Part shown: one piece after another, positions 13,100 to 25,538 of the stretch
Layout of the letters: each line of letters opens with the position of its first letter
How positions within the stretch are numbered: position 1 is the stretch's first letter
Assembly (NCBI GenBank): GCA_949152475.1
Contig: OX424555.1
Span: 14,278,868-14,342,867 of the forward strand
Direction of reading: 5' to 3'
DNA from: Terebella lapidaria
Taxonomy: Eukaryota; Annelida; Polychaeta; Terebellida; Terebellidae
Length of the DNA stretch: 64,000 nt
Translations under genes and position numbers: made by a program
The notes under the pieces: generated by a model
The model's database searches: none
Told to the model about the DNA's origin: nothing
The model's input: only the letters and a program-made list of their open reading frames with translations

Positions 13100-15382
13100 A
13101 TTATCACATGTGCCCTTTGTTTAAATTTGGAATTTTCCAGATGAAGTGCGCAAGCTGTAAACAATTTCTGCCGATGGGATCTGCACAACAGTTGTTGGTC
13201 GTGCCATTTCCTATGCAGACCGACGGCTTGCTGTGGTTTGGGTGCTGGTTGGACAGTCGATAACTGGTCAGATTATTTGCGCAGACTTCGGGCAGTACAA
13301 CAGGAAAGGTTGGCCAAGCCCATTCCCCTGCTCCTAGTCCCTCGGCTACTTCTAGCACTAAGTCTAGATACATGCAGGCCGCTCAGAATCTGGAAGTGTA
13401 GGATGTTCAGTTACTTAGAATTTTTTTTTTGCGGTAAGTCATGATTTGTCTTTCAGCGTTCCTTGTTTCCTGGGAACTGGTTCGCTGGTTCCCGGGAGCT
13501 GGTGCTACCCCAGTAGTACTAGTTTTTCGCGCCATTTCTTGTGTTTGGCATTGGTATACTCTAACCCAGTTCCGCCATTGGATACCCGAGCGAGGGGACG
13601 AAACATGCTCATAGACCCTGGTTATTCGGGATTGAGCTGCGTTCGGGGGTGGCTCTAGAGAGTTCAAGACGTACCCTGTGGGCCGTTTGCCTGGGTGCGG
13701 CCCTGGTTAGCTGGGCTCCCATGGCTATGTCAATGGGGCTTGGGGCTGCCACGATTATGGGCCGCGCGACCACGGTTCCCGCTAGCCATGTCCCGTTCCC
13801 AGGAGCCATTCTTCGGTTCCCAGGACCTGTGCTGTCTCCTAGGGTTATTTTTAACCAGCCTCAAACAATGAGTGGGCCTAAGACTCAGTTTCTCATAATA
13901 CCAAGAAGTCAGTATCGTTTGACTCTAATGTGATTTTCTTTCTGCAGGTTGCAGACGATTTCCAGGATGGTGAGGTGCCTCCGGCATGAAATCGCCTCAG
14001 TGATCTTCAACGGTCAGCTCCGACTACTTCTGCTCAGCCGATGTCCGTCACCACGGCAGTTTCTTCTCCATGGTAGCTTCCACTGGGAAGGCTTCTGTCT
14101 CTGGCCTCTCACTGTCTTCCGCAGCTTTCCGTACTCCCGAGCGTCATTTCTTGGGTACAGTCTTATTTTCCTCTCACGGGTGGGGGGGGGGGGGGGGGAA
14201 TTATGCGGAATTATTTCTTGGGTAGGTTGGATTGGCTGTTGAATCATCCTCCCAATATCTCTAATGTTCAGCGCCTGCAGCCGCCAACTTGCCTTCCCAG
14301 CAAGACAAGGAGTCCAACAATCCTTATGCTAAGTGGGGTTGGTCGTTTACCACGTGGACCTTCAGCAGCCTAAGGCTTCTCGGGATTTTCTTCGGTTCCC
14401 GTTGGCTCCTGGGGTCAGGAATACCTTGGTGGCTAGGGTCGAGGATATGGCCAAGCCCGGAGCCTTTCCTTCACGGCGGGAGGAAAGATGCGGAACCGAC
14501 TAAGCTGCAGGAACAGGAACAGTCCCTGCCATGGGCTCAGCTGTCCGAAGTTCAACCTGCCGTTCGCCTGGGGGTTGCGGTGGATTCCACGAGGAACTGG
14601 TTGATCCACGCCGTTACCTTGAACTGGTCCAGTCCTCGCCAGTACCAAAGCATGCCATGAGCAGGTCATGGACAATGAGGACTTGGATAGGTCGGAGTTA
14701 GCCGACGTTCTGCATGGCTCTATCGGCCTTCTTCAGTATTTGGGCAGAGCTGTAGCGGATAGTGGCGCTGGACGCTCATATCTGGTGGTCATCGGAGCTA
14801 TGGGGGATGGATCCGGGTTTGCAGCATATGGAATTTAAGGTCCCTGAACAGCTCATGCAAAGGCTTCCACTCTACCCTGTGTTGCCAGAGTGTGATATGG
14901 CCAAGGCCTCCACGGACTCCTCTTTGCAGCAGTCAAAGGCCTAGGAGAGATGGTCCAAGATGATACTGCAGCAGCGTAAGCGTTCACAGCAGCAGTTTCA
15001 GCCCAGTACCAGTGCCTCCTCGTCAGGTGGCGGCAAGGGGCAGGCTTTGGTTCGGCTCTTTCGCGGAGCCGCTGCAGGCAACCAACGAGGGGGGGGGGGG
15101 GGTGTCGTGCAGACTGAGCCAGCCCAGCATGTCGGCAGGGGCAAAGAAATCAGGTAAATCCCTCGTTACTTGCTCTGGACTCTCCACGTCGAGCATCCAA
15201 GTCGCCTCGGCGCCGTAAATATCTTGGATATAGACGAGCCTGTAGTCGCGTGACTATGCAGTTTTGGCCTCGTTGGCAGGAACTCGGGGCCAGATCTTGG
15301 ATAGTTGTGACCCTGCATCCGGAGTTCGGTCTCAAGTTCCTTCAGTTTCGACCATTGACGCTCACTCCAAGGGTATTTTTAC

Positions 15383-15850
15383 TTGCCTCACGACGCCGAA
15401 AGGTGTCAGGCATTAGTAGACGAGATTACGGCCATGATTCAGAAACAAGTGGTAGAGCCTGTGTTGGTTCCGAACCCTGGAGTTTACAGTATTCTGTTCA
15501 TCATTCCGAAGGCGTCGGGTGGTTTATTTTCACATTCTGACCTTCACCATGGAAACCCCAGCAGTGGTCATGTCGGCAATGCCCTTGAATGCTTGTGCAG
15601 CAGTTCCGGGCCTTGCCATTCAGGCTGTCCACTCATCGTAACAGGATTGTTCTCTATCAGTATCTTTACCATCAGGCACCACTGTCACGAGATGCATCAG
15701 GCGCAGTTGGTGCTCAATCTCGGCCAGTCGATGGGCTTCAAGATCAACCAAAAAAGTCTCCTCAGCGAGACTTCGTCTTCTTGGGCTATCGATTTTGGAC
15801 TACCTCCGAATATGTTATCCCACAGAGGAGTGGCAGTAAAGTTGTGCGCG
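15383..15850 (+). pseudogene. DIRS-like reverse transcriptase remnant, palm deleted
   Basis: The N-terminal fingers motif (PGVYSILFIIPKASGG, from about 15475) is followed within about 200 bases by thumb-like sequence (LVLNLGQSMGFKIN and, in another frame, DFVFLGYRFWTTSEYV, about 15700-15830). The catalytic YxDD region that should lie between is missing, so there is an internal deletion as well as frameshifts. It cannot encode an active enzyme. Confidence 0.7.
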
Positions 15851-16084
15851 CAGTCACAAGGCTTTTTGGACTGCAAGCCTCAACCGGCCTCCCGCTGGCA
15901 GTCTCTCAAAGGGACCTTGGCATCTATGCCCTCTTCAGCTTCATGCCCATTGGTCGCAGGCCTTGGGCGATATGACGCAGCTGGTTTCTCTGTCCTCGCA
16001 TGTGGTCGGCGATTTGATATGGTGGTTGGACCCGGCCAACTTTTCCGCGGGTCTCCATTCCGTCAGTCGTCTCCCTCCAGGCAT

Positions 16085-16760
16085 CTGTTCACGGATGCCA
16101 GTATGGAAGGTTGGAGGCTCATTTCGACTCTCATGAGATTGCGGGACTTTGGTCTCGGCCTCAACACGTTGAGCATATTGATAAGCTAGAGATGGGAGAG
16201 GTGTTCCTGGCCCTACGGCATTGGGAACGCCAGTTTTCTCATCAAGTGGTCTTTTTGGCCACCGACAATTGTACAGTTTTGGCTTATATAAACAAGCAAG
16301 GTGGCACAAAGTCCGTGTCCCTCTGTCGTCTGATGGTAGAGCTCTTGTTGTGGTGCCACGATCGTGAGAGTTCGACAGATTCCGGAGCATATGAATGTCT
16401 TGGCTGACGACCTGTCTTGCCGGGGACAGATTCAGCCCACAGAGTGGTCTCTGTCTCCAGTGGTTTTTCGGTCGATTTATGCTCTGTGGGGAAGGCCTTC
16501 TGTCGACCTTTTTGCGACCAGATGGAATGCCAAGCTCCCACCTTCTGTGTCGCCGATTTTGGACGATAAGGCTGTGGAGGTCGATGCTTTGTCGATGGAC
16601 TGGGAGGGCATGTTTGCGTATGCCTATTCGCCGGCAGTGCTTTTGGAGAAGGTTCTGGTGGAGGATGATTCTCATTGCTCCTCTGCTGCCTCAGAAGTCA
16701 TGGGTCCCAGACCTTCTAGAACTTCTGGTCGACAGTCCGGTTCCTCTTCAGACTGAGGAG
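16085..16760 (+). pseudogene. DIRS-like RNase H and connector remnant
   Basis: Pieces in different frames: LFTDASMEG near 16087, the TDNCTVLAYINKQGGTKS motif near 16262-16315, NVLADDLSCR near 16394, then PSVDLFATRWNAKLP near 16500-16545. These are the RNase H active-site strands and the segment linking RNase H to the recombinase in DIRS1-like elements. At least two frame changes separate them. The long antisense frame 15941-16675 is a shadow of this region. Confidence 0.75.
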
Positions 16761-17428
16761 CACGCTCAGGCTTCACACGTGGCTCTCGCCGAGTGATGTT
16801 ACCGAAAGAAGGGCTTTCTAAGGAAGTGGCCGCCATGATCGCCAGATCAAACAGACGATCTTCTCTGACAGTGCATGAATCCAAATGGACAAGATCCTGT
16901 GCTTGGTGTCGAAGCCGGAAGATTAGTCCATTCAATATCTCTGCTCCTTTGGAGTTTCTCTTGGAGAAGTATTATGAGACATGGCTTCATTTACTCTCGC
17001 AGGTTATAGAACTGTGATTGCTAAAGTAATCACGCCCAAGGCTGGGGTTGATTTCGGACAGGATGCTAGTTTATCTGCGTTATTGAACAGCTTTTCGGTG
17101 GACAGACCGAAAACGAGGAATCCAGTCCCGTCATGGGATCTTTCGCTCGTTCTAAATTGCTTACTCTCGGAACCGTTTGAACCGTTGGAGAGAGCGTCAC
17201 TTATGATAAGTTCTTAGCGTTTGAAACTATGTTCCTCCTGGCCCTCGCTTCGGGGAAGAGACGAAGTGAGCTTCATGCTTTTGACTTTTCCGAAGTGCAA
17301 TGGAAAGAGAATGGATCCGCTGTTAAGCTCAGGGTTATCCCTTCCTTTTTGGCTAAGTCTCAGTTAGCTCAAACCCCATCTATGACCTTTAGTATCCCGT
17401 CCCTTACTTCTTCGTTGGGGCCGGGCTT

Positions 17429-17610
17429 GGAGGAAGATTTGTCCAGTTAGAGTTTTTTGCATTTGTTCGTTGCCTTTAAGAAGAATTTCCAGAAACATAT
17501 TCATGCGGCAACACTTTATTCCTGGGTTAAGAAGTGTTTTTTTTTTTTTTTTTGCTACGAAAAATCTCAGTCTAAAACGTCGGAGGAAGATTTGTCCAGT
17601 TAGAGTTTTT
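17429..17610 (+). repeat. 153-bp tandem duplication inside the recombinase, second copy split
   Basis: A 29-bp block starting GGAGGAAGATTTGTCC occurs at 17429-17457 and 17582-17610. The ~130-bp block that follows the first copy (17453-17583) occurs again at 19140-19266. The layout is X-Y-X-[element]-Y, so a 153-bp tandem duplication XYXY existed and the 17611-19139 element landed at the second X/Y junction. The first X/Y junction is a preserved empty site. Confidence 0.8.
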
Positions 17611-19139
17611 AGGTTACCGGACCTATGGTCCGATAACCTATTGGCATGGCGTTGCGTCCGTCGTCCGTCGTCGTCGTCGTCCACATTTTTATCTTTTTTG
17701 TTTACGAGCGAATTCTTCTGAAATTTTGCACAAAAATACTTAAAAATAATTCAAGAAGGAGGTATTTTGTAGTTTTTTGATTTTCGCATTTTTTTTCAAA
17801 ATGGCGGCCGTTTTCGACGAAAAATGCCTGATTTTGGACTTTGGTGGCCATTTTCTCAAAATCTGTTCAGTAACTTTTTTTCTTTTTGATACATAACACT
17901 CCTGATATGTACTCCTATGATGTCTATAAATTTCGTTGCGCTTGAATCGCTCGAAGTGGACCATTTTGGCCCAAACTCGGCCCAAATGGGACTTTCCCAT
18001 GTTAAATTCTCCTATGCTTTATAATGGGACACATTATGCCTAATATCTCACTTAATATTGAGATTAGAGACTAGGAATCAATTGTGCACATATAGGAAAT
18101 GATATATGCTGAATATTTTCGTGACCTTGAATTTGACCTCTGACCTCAATTTCAAGGTCAGAGCACAAAATGTCTGATATCTCGCTTATTATCGACTCTA
18201 CAGCTTAGGAATCAATTGTGGACATATAGGAAATGATTTATGCTGAATATTCTGATGACCTTGAATTTGACCTTTGACGGCGTTTTCAAGGTCATAGGAC
18301 AAAATGGCTAATATCTCGCTTGTTATCGACTTTACAGCTTAGGAATCAGTTATGAACATATAGGAAATGATATATGCAGATTATTGTCATGACCTTGAAT
18401 TTGACCTTTGACCTCATTTTCAAGGTCACAGGACAAAATGGCTGATATCTCACTTATTATCGACTCTACAGCTTAGGAATCAATTGTGGACATATAGGAA
18501 ATGATATATGCTGAATATTCTGATGACCTTGAATTTGACCTTTGACGGCATTTTCAAGGTCATAGGACAAAATGGCTAATATCTCGCTTGTTATCGACTT
18601 TACAGCTTAGGAATCAGTTATGAACATATAGGAAATGATATATGCAGATTATTGTCATGACCTTGAATTTGACCTTTGACCTCATTTTCAAGGTCACAGG
18701 ACAAAATGGCTAATATCTCTTAGCTTAGGAATCAATAGTGGACATGTAGGAAATGATATATGCTGAATATTCTCGGACCTTGAATTTTGAGCTCTGACCT
18801 CATTTTCAAGGTCCAAGGACAAACTGGCTCATATCTTGCTCCTCTATTGACTGTATGGCTTGGGAATCAATTTTGGACATGATATAGAAAATGATATACA
18901 CTGAATATTTTGATGACCTTGAATTTGACCTTTGCCCCTTCATTTTCAAGGCCAAAGCACAAAATTGCTAATATCTCGCTGATTATTGAATTTACAGCTT
19001 AGCAATCAACTGTGGACATGATATATGCTTAATGTTATATATGCTGAATATTCTCTTGACCTTGAATTCAACCAGTGACCTGGCTAACATCTAAAATATT
19101 AAACATTGTCCGGTAACCTATTTTTGGCCCTTGGCCTAA
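17611..19139 (-). mobile_element. Hairpin-ended non-autonomous element carrying satellite units
   Basis: The ends are set by the empty site in the neighbouring duplicate. Left end: AGGTTACCGGAC... (17611), part of a near-perfect 29-base hairpin (13-bp arms, one mismatch, 3-base loop) to 17639. Right end: GTCCGGTAACCT (19108-19119), spacer, then the hairpin GGCCCTTGGCC/TAA to 19139. Flanks are T-runs, so a TTTTT target duplication is possible but ambiguous. Interior: a GACGAC-rich tract (17655-17685), a module with GGCGGCCGTTTTCGAC (near 17803), and about seven units of a ~133-bp repeat (18000-19080) in reverse orientation to those at 58-63 kb. No open reading frame of note. Confidence 0.75.
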
Positions 19140-19487
19140 TTTTTTGCATTTGTCCGTTGCCTTTAAGAAGAATTTCCAGAAACATATTCATGCGGCAACA
19201 CTTTATTCCTGGGTTAAGAAGTGTTTTTTTTTTTTTGCTACGAAAAATCTCAGTCTAAAACGTCGGGCTCCTCCCGTGTGAGAGCGCATGATGTGCGAGC
19301 TCTAGATTCGCCACTCTCTTATCCAGGTACTATTCAGTTCATCGTTTATGAATTCTCCTCGCACGAGTTGTTAAACTCTCCTGTGAATCACTCGCCAGGG
19401 GTATCAAACCTTCTCGTAGATTACAGTACCGATTTTGCAAAACCTCACAAGCCATGTGAATGCTACATGCTAATTGCTAGCCCATAT

Positions 19488-19986
19488 GTGTGACTTGCAC
19501 GGTGCGACCTATGGGTGCAATGCCAACGCATCAGGCGGTCGTCTTAGTTGAATAGGCGAGCACTGTCTCGCACAGATGCTCGCATCCTTTATTTCGTATG
19601 CAAATACAAAACTCTAATATGAACTGAACTCAAACACTGCATTTGCCCATACGATGTACACAATACAGACTGTCTATAAACCACTCGACCATGTGCTTGT
19701 GAGCATATGCGAGCATATAATGGCCTTCACACAAAAATGTGATTATGTGTGACTTGCACGGTGTGACCTGTGGGTGCAATGCCAACGCATCGGGCGGCCG
19801 TCTTAGTTGAACATGCAAGCATTGTCTCGCACAGATGCGCGCATCCTTTATTTCGTATGCAAATACAAAACTCTAATATGCATTTGCTCATACGATGTAC
19901 ATAATACAGACTGTCTATAAACCACTCGACCATGCGCTTGTGAGCATATGCGAGCATATAATGGCCTTGACAAAAAATGTGAAATG
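19488..19986. repeat. 259-bp tandem duplication
   Basis: GTGTGACTTGCACGG starts at 19488 and again at 19747. The two copies stay alignable to CATATAATGGCCTT near 19725 and 19965, with a ~15-20 base deletion in copy 2 near 19880. No gene or known element recognised; the sequence is rich in GAGCATATGCGAGCAT-type short palindromic words. Confidence 0.8.
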
Positions 19987-20529
19987 CGTTTAGTGTGCCA
20001 CACTGCCAAGAAGCAATGCTAGCATAGGTTGATGCTCGCACAAATCGCACGATGCTCGGTCAGGCGAAGTTCGGCTAGCACATGCTAAATGCCAAGTTCA
20101 GCGTGCAAGCATTTTGGTGAGGATTTGTGTAATCGGTACTGTACTAGTGCTTCTGAATTGCTTTCAATGAATAAATAATTAAAACGCAAATTCATTTCAA
20201 ATTCAAAACTTCTGAAATAGTGCATTTTATGCCTCAATGATGACTATTATTGAAGGAAGGAATTTAGCCCACCTCCTTTGGTTATTGTGAGATAACCTAA
20301 AGGTGTTTATTATAGAAGTCAAAGCGTGGACATAAATAGCCCAAGTCATTAAAACCAGTATTTATTACACACATTATAATAAACACGGTGAGTCACCCTC
20401 CTGCCTCCCCAGCCTAACGTCTGGGGACAAAGTAATATCGGTTCTTTAAACTTTATTTATTTTACAACAATTGATGAACAAGCATCAGCTTATATTAACA
20501 TCTCTTGTTGGCTCGGATCATGGCGTAAG

Positions 20530-20698
20530 GATGGTCATTAGTGTGGGAGGAAACCAGAGAACCTGGTGAAAACCCACTTGCCCGGTTTGGCGACCACATA
20601 CCACCTCACATACTGCCGAGGCCGGGGATCGAACCCGTGCCTAAACCGACTGCATTGGTGAGAAGTCAGCCCACATACGAACTGAGCTAACCGGGCAA
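20530..20698 (-). mobile_element. tRNA-derived SINE
   Basis: Read on the minus strand from 20698, the sequence opens GCCCGGTTAGCTCAGTTCG and carries an A-box-like TTAGCTCAGTTCG (20678-20690) and a B box GGTTCGATCCC (20625-20635). These are pol III internal promoter motifs. The spacing between the boxes is a few bases wider than typical and no acceptor stem closes after the B box, so it is not a tRNA gene. The body continues with GGGTTTTCACCAGG-type sequence to about 20530. I do not see a clear tail or target duplication. Confidence 0.75.
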
Positions 20699-22109
20699 CC
20701 AATCGGTTCTGAGGGAACAGTTTCATCAAGAAAACATTCTCAGACACCGCTGACTCCGTCTAGTTTCGTCAAGAAACTATATTGAACAACAGAGTCTGAG
20801 AGGCATAGAAAGACCAGCTAAGAGAGTATGCCATTAGAAATTTTAATTGCATTCTTATCCCTCTTACTTGACAGCCAGGTAATATTACCCAAGGTGTTTA
20901 TTATAGAGGTAAGTGTTAATAATTACTTGTTTTATTAACTTAAAATTTCAAGGCCATGCATGACTATACACTCATGGTACTAACCTTGTATTTCATCCCA
21001 CGGGAACTTTTTTCAGTTTGACTTCAGGTCACGAGCTAAGAAAAGTTCACGATCTTACTTCCTAGACAATGTTTATAACACACAGCTTCCAGATATATTG
21101 ACCCAAAATAATCAGAAAGGTCAATAGAATGTATTAGAAACAGAGCGTCTTAATCTAGATGCCTGTGGCTTTCTTGAGTTAAATCGTCATTCTGTCGGAT
21201 TTTCTCAGAAGACGGGAGTGTGATCAAGAAATACAACCCTGTCGACGGTTGCGACAGAACGTCTAGTTTCCGTGAATTTTTCTTATCAATATTCTTGCCA
21301 CAACATGTGTTTACATGAAATACTTAGATACAAATGACGAAAGCTTTGTCCTCAAATGAAAATCTAAGGTTAATACCACGCAATAGATCTAATCCATCTG
21401 CGTCAGCATCGATTCTGAAGGCTGGAAAAATAATTCACGCGTGACTCGAAGATGTTTCTACAATATCCCCTCCCCTCCTACCCCCGCCCATTCATTGCAT
21501 TTCCTCATTTGTGACTATTCGTAGAAATATCCATCCGTTGTAATCCGCTATATGTGCATTTCGATAATCACGAACTGAGGCCAAGGAAACCTCAAGTGTA
21601 AATTTATTATAAATTTTAGACAAATTGCGCTTCTGTGACTTAAAATACAATCATTATTACACGACCAGCATTAGTTTAAAAAATAGGAATAAAATTGTTC
21701 TGCCCGATGCGGAGCCAGATACAGATCACCAAACATATTGGATTCCCTTACAAAAATGTAATTGAAGACAAATGAACGAGTTTTGGACGTCCCCCCAATA
21801 AATATTGACTGTGGGGTTGATATCTTGATGTCGGATGAGTGTTAGTGAAGGGTGGGGGCGGAAAAGTACGAGGGTTGAAGCTTGGCGTTTTGGGCGGCAG
21901 GGGTGGTGAGGTTGGCGACTCGGCTTTGTAATGACGTAGGAAATCTGTTATGTCCCCTTTCTTATCATATTTGCCTTCGCTGCCAAACTGAATGAATATA
22001 TAAATACCATAAATCAGTTTAATAGAATGCAGGAGCCCATTGATTGCACTTGTCATTACAAGGTGGCTCCAAGTGGGCAAACAGCCCTTTTGGTGACAGG
22101 GCCGTGCTC

Positions 22110-22340
22110 TCTGAATGGCCACGTCCGGCGCGGGACCGTAATAAATATGCGTCCTTAGCAGACGACTTCCACGGCGCGTGGTCAGCACTTTTGGCGCGCT
22201 TTCTGAGCAGACGCCAACGGTGCCGCGGAGCAGACGATTGTCGAGACCGCGGCGATTAATGGAAGAGGTTCGAATGACAAGAACAGAGCTCGAGGCGTGA
22301 AATTGTTCAAAGGAAGTGGCTGATCTCTGCCTCGTCGTGC
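22110..22340. promoter_or_regulatory. CpG-rich patch, possible regulatory element
   Basis: This short stretch is markedly GC- and CpG-rich within AT-rich DNA. It contains TTGGCGCGC (E2F-like word, near 22192), GGCGCGTGG and GCGATTAATGG (homeodomain-core-like). No transcription start or exon can be assigned, so any regulatory role is inference from composition. Confidence 0.3.
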
Positions 22341-25300
22341 CATATCCTGCTGAAGATTAGGACTATCAATTAAAACTGTCACCCATTCCACAGCGTGTAC
22401 TCTTGCCGACCCAGACGAAAAACTTTCTACATGTAGGCCTACATTCGTCTGTGATAATATTATATAATAGGCCGGGCCTAACATTCATGACATCTCGCTA
22501 CCAACAGCATATTACTAGTATTGTACCTACGAACGATGTTACGGATTGTTTGTTATTGGTTTGTATATTTGCAAGCACATTTGACGGGGTTTTCTGATCG
22601 CCCATTGATTTGTATTGGGATCAGTCATTCTCAAAACCTTTTTAAAGACCACATATGCATGGGGGAAAGTGGATGTACATGTAGAGTGAACAGTTAATAC
22701 CATTCCGGGCAAATGCCCACTCACTTTTTGCACCAACAAAGGAACGAAACAAAAGGGAAAACGAAAGCGGGATAAAAACAGGAAAAAGATAAAGCGGAAA
22801 ATGAAGGAGGTGTCTTGAAATGCATCAACATCTAATTTTCTCGTTATATATTCCCTGTTATTATACCCGGGTCAACAGGCAATAGTTGTATGATATAACT
22901 TATGAATAACTCAATCTTGTTCTAAATATATGCAGAACCCACCACAGAACGACTAATAACATACACCTTCTGGTGCCCTGGCCGGACCTTGCAAAATTCT
23001 GGATGTGCCCCTGTGGATGTTGCTGTGCAATAAATATTCTACGTATTATTTCAAAACCCCTATATCTCTGGACATTCAAATAACATACACATCTACAGCC
23101 CTAACGGGCTTCTGGGGGCCTTCGGTGGTCACCACACCCCCTGCCACGTCGACTGTGCCCCTGCTTCGAGACCCAGTCCTACGGCCCTGCAGTTGTAGAT
23201 AGAGTCTAATATACCAAGGATACAAGGATCTATAGAAGATCCTTGATTATACCCTGAAATTTCTGCTGAATTTCAGACTTTTATTACAAAAATTCACAAA
23301 ATTGGCAGTTTACCCCCAATATTAAATTTAGCTCCATCATTGAATTTGCTCCCTTTTTCACAACCTGTTATATAATTAGGCATATCTTACCAATCATGTC
23401 GAACACCATAATATAGAAAACTTTAGAAAGGACGTGCAACCTGTTCGTCGGTAGCGAACGAACGCCAACTTAAACTTCTTGTGTTGAGAATGTCTGGTAA
23501 TCAGACATATCCAGACAGCATAGCTCAGAATCATGGCCTGTAAGGAGTTATACTTTTACTAGATGAACTCTAACCATTCGACGAATGTAGATGTCGTTCG
23601 AATATTCTCAGAGAAACAGATTCTGAACTAAACGTTTGTAGGGCGATATCATGCTTGATGTTTAAACCGCAGACATTGAAAAGAAAGACCTAAGTACACA
23701 AGATAATATATTAAATTATTAATATAATAAAACCATCAATAATAAAGTTGGATAGTTTAGTAAATACAGATTCTAAAATTATTATACACTTCAGACAGTG
23801 TCAGCAAATAAAGCGATGACCTCGCTCAGCCATGGATGCCACAGCACCGAGACTCCCGATTTCTCCCGTCCATCGTTCGCCTGAAGTGATAAAAAGGCCT
23901 AATCACATGTCCACGGCAGATGTTATTGGACGTTGACACTCGAAGTTCTAGCCGGAATGCGCACGAAGCCGTTTCCAGCATCCAGATTCGGCTGATATTT
24001 GATCTAATTGATGTCACCAACACTGGCATTGTACCCGCCGGAGATCGAGTGGGGTTCTATATCGAGATATTATTTAGTGAGCCAATCAATAAAACATCTC
24101 AATCTCTCGGAGGAATACGAAAAGGGTCACACGGTTGGGAGATTCGTCCAATATAAAACTTGGAAGACAATTGTTGAGGATCCTGGCTATTTGGGGGAAG
24201 TTTACGCCTAGACCACAGCCATCCACAGGATGAATGACGATATTTATTGGGTAATGGTATTCACGACGTTCCCTCGCCCTGTCGAGAGCCAATAGTGTGT
24301 GTGGTCCGTGGGCCAAAGTGAGGCGGGTGGGAGTGTGCGATCGGGACAACTAATACAAAAACTTTTGCACGCCAAGTTTGAAAAGTTGCTCGTCGTATTC
24401 AAACCGGGCAGATAAGAAGAAGATTGGGGTTTGGCAGGAGGCTTCAGAGATATGTCTCGAGTAAATAAATTGACTACTTGACAAATAAATATATCCTACT
24501 TTGAAAATGCAATTTACGATAGTATATCATTAGAAAGGGGAAAGCACGGAAAATTTCTGCTCAGAGGTGCCAGGGAATACTACAGGGAATAAGCACCTCC
24601 AAGCTGTTCCACACACAGCCCGAGTGGATCGTTGTGTCCAGAGCTCTGTCCCGCCCATTCCCGACATTCTGAGGGTGAGAGTGGAAGGGTGGTGGGGTGG
24701 GGGGGGGGGGGTGGTGATGGGGGCGGGATGATAAATGTGTGAATTGCTCAGGACGGTCAGAGGGTCGCGAGTCACCTGTATTTATAGAGGGGAAGGGTCG
24801 GGCGATCCACAGAATTGATGACAAATAAACATCTCACGCACTAGATAGCATAGCATTTTTATTTTGCCATACACGAATACTTTTTATCGATGTTCGTGGA
24901 TCGTAGAAAAGCGAAGCACCAATCGCGGTTGATCCCAGAATAGCGTTTTGGATCCTTTGGGCGCGCGATCTCTGGATTCTCCACCACACGTGCACAGGAA
25001 TGCTTAAACATCCTCGCTTATGATAAAGACACAAAGCGGACAATGTTCAGACCAAGTTTAATTGAAGTTTATAAGGACCTTATTATTGTGATTTCTAGGA
25101 GCGAGCGGACGATTTAAAAAATTAATATCACAGCAAAAATATACCGGCACATATACATTCAGGATACGAGAGATCAACGGCTGACTGGAGGTAAGATTAT
25201 TGTAGTAGAAACATTTGCGTGATCCCTCAGTCATTTTGGGCCTACAAATTATGTCATTCGGTAGCAAGATTGCACAAGGTGTGAGGTGTATGCAATAGTA

Positions 25301-25538
25301 ACTTGCAAGAGATTCAGTGTATTTAATGTTGTTTTCAAACCCCATGTAAAACATAGGTAAGATAATACCAGTAAGAGATCGGTTCCAGTAACGTAAGGGT
25401 ATGTAGAACAGAATTATTTGCGACCCAAACAGTAGCCTAATTATAAATGTAAAGAACAATTATAATATAACATGTATCGCTGATATATACGTAAATGTAC
25501 TCAATAGCATGGATATGGGAGAACCCCTGTAGTTGAAG

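Larger units (their letters stand above)
16793..19330 (+). pseudogene. DIRS-like tyrosine recombinase, split by an insertion
   Basis: N-terminal SAM-like part: from about 16805 (GLSKEVAAMIARSNRRSS), continuing near 16990-17210 (GYRTVIAKVITPKAG, PSWDLSLVLNCL). Box I with the catalytic Arg: LALASGKRRSELHAF at about 17235-17284. Frame is lost near 17440 at a one-base defect in what should read ...EEDL-C-PVRV. The box II His-x-x-Arg motif (RAHDVRA) is at 19281-19301, beyond the 17611-19139 insertion. I did not find a clear nucleophile Tyr block, so the protein is dead. Confidence 0.75.
13100..19470 (+). mobile_element. Decayed DIRS1-like tyrosine-recombinase retrotransposon
   Basis: Fragments appear in the order gag-like, reverse transcriptase, RNase H, tyrosine recombinase, all on + but in shifting frames with many stops. 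Base composition is more GC-rich than the surroundings. Gag-like sequence (about 13640-15160) is recognised only by position and a Gln/Ser-rich, Gly-rich tail near 14960-15060. The outer ends are not defined: I see no terminal repeats, so the limits are where coding similarity fades. The recombinase is interrupted by the 17611-19139 insertion. The order RT-RNase H-YR and the VDLFATRWN-type segment after RNase H are DIRS1-like. Confidence 0.75.

Noticed and set aside
15941-16675. 244-codon minus-strand frame
   Set aside because: Antisense shadow of the GC-rich DIRS-like RNase H region; the sense strand has the conserved motifs.
20530-20698. Possible tRNA gene
   Set aside because: A and B boxes are present but no acceptor stem pairs and the body continues past the B box; a SINE fits better.
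21748-22188. 146-codon minus-strand frame with a Pro-rich tail
   Set aside because: No recognisable domain, low-complexity C-terminus, and it overlaps the CpG-rich patch where long frames arise by chance.
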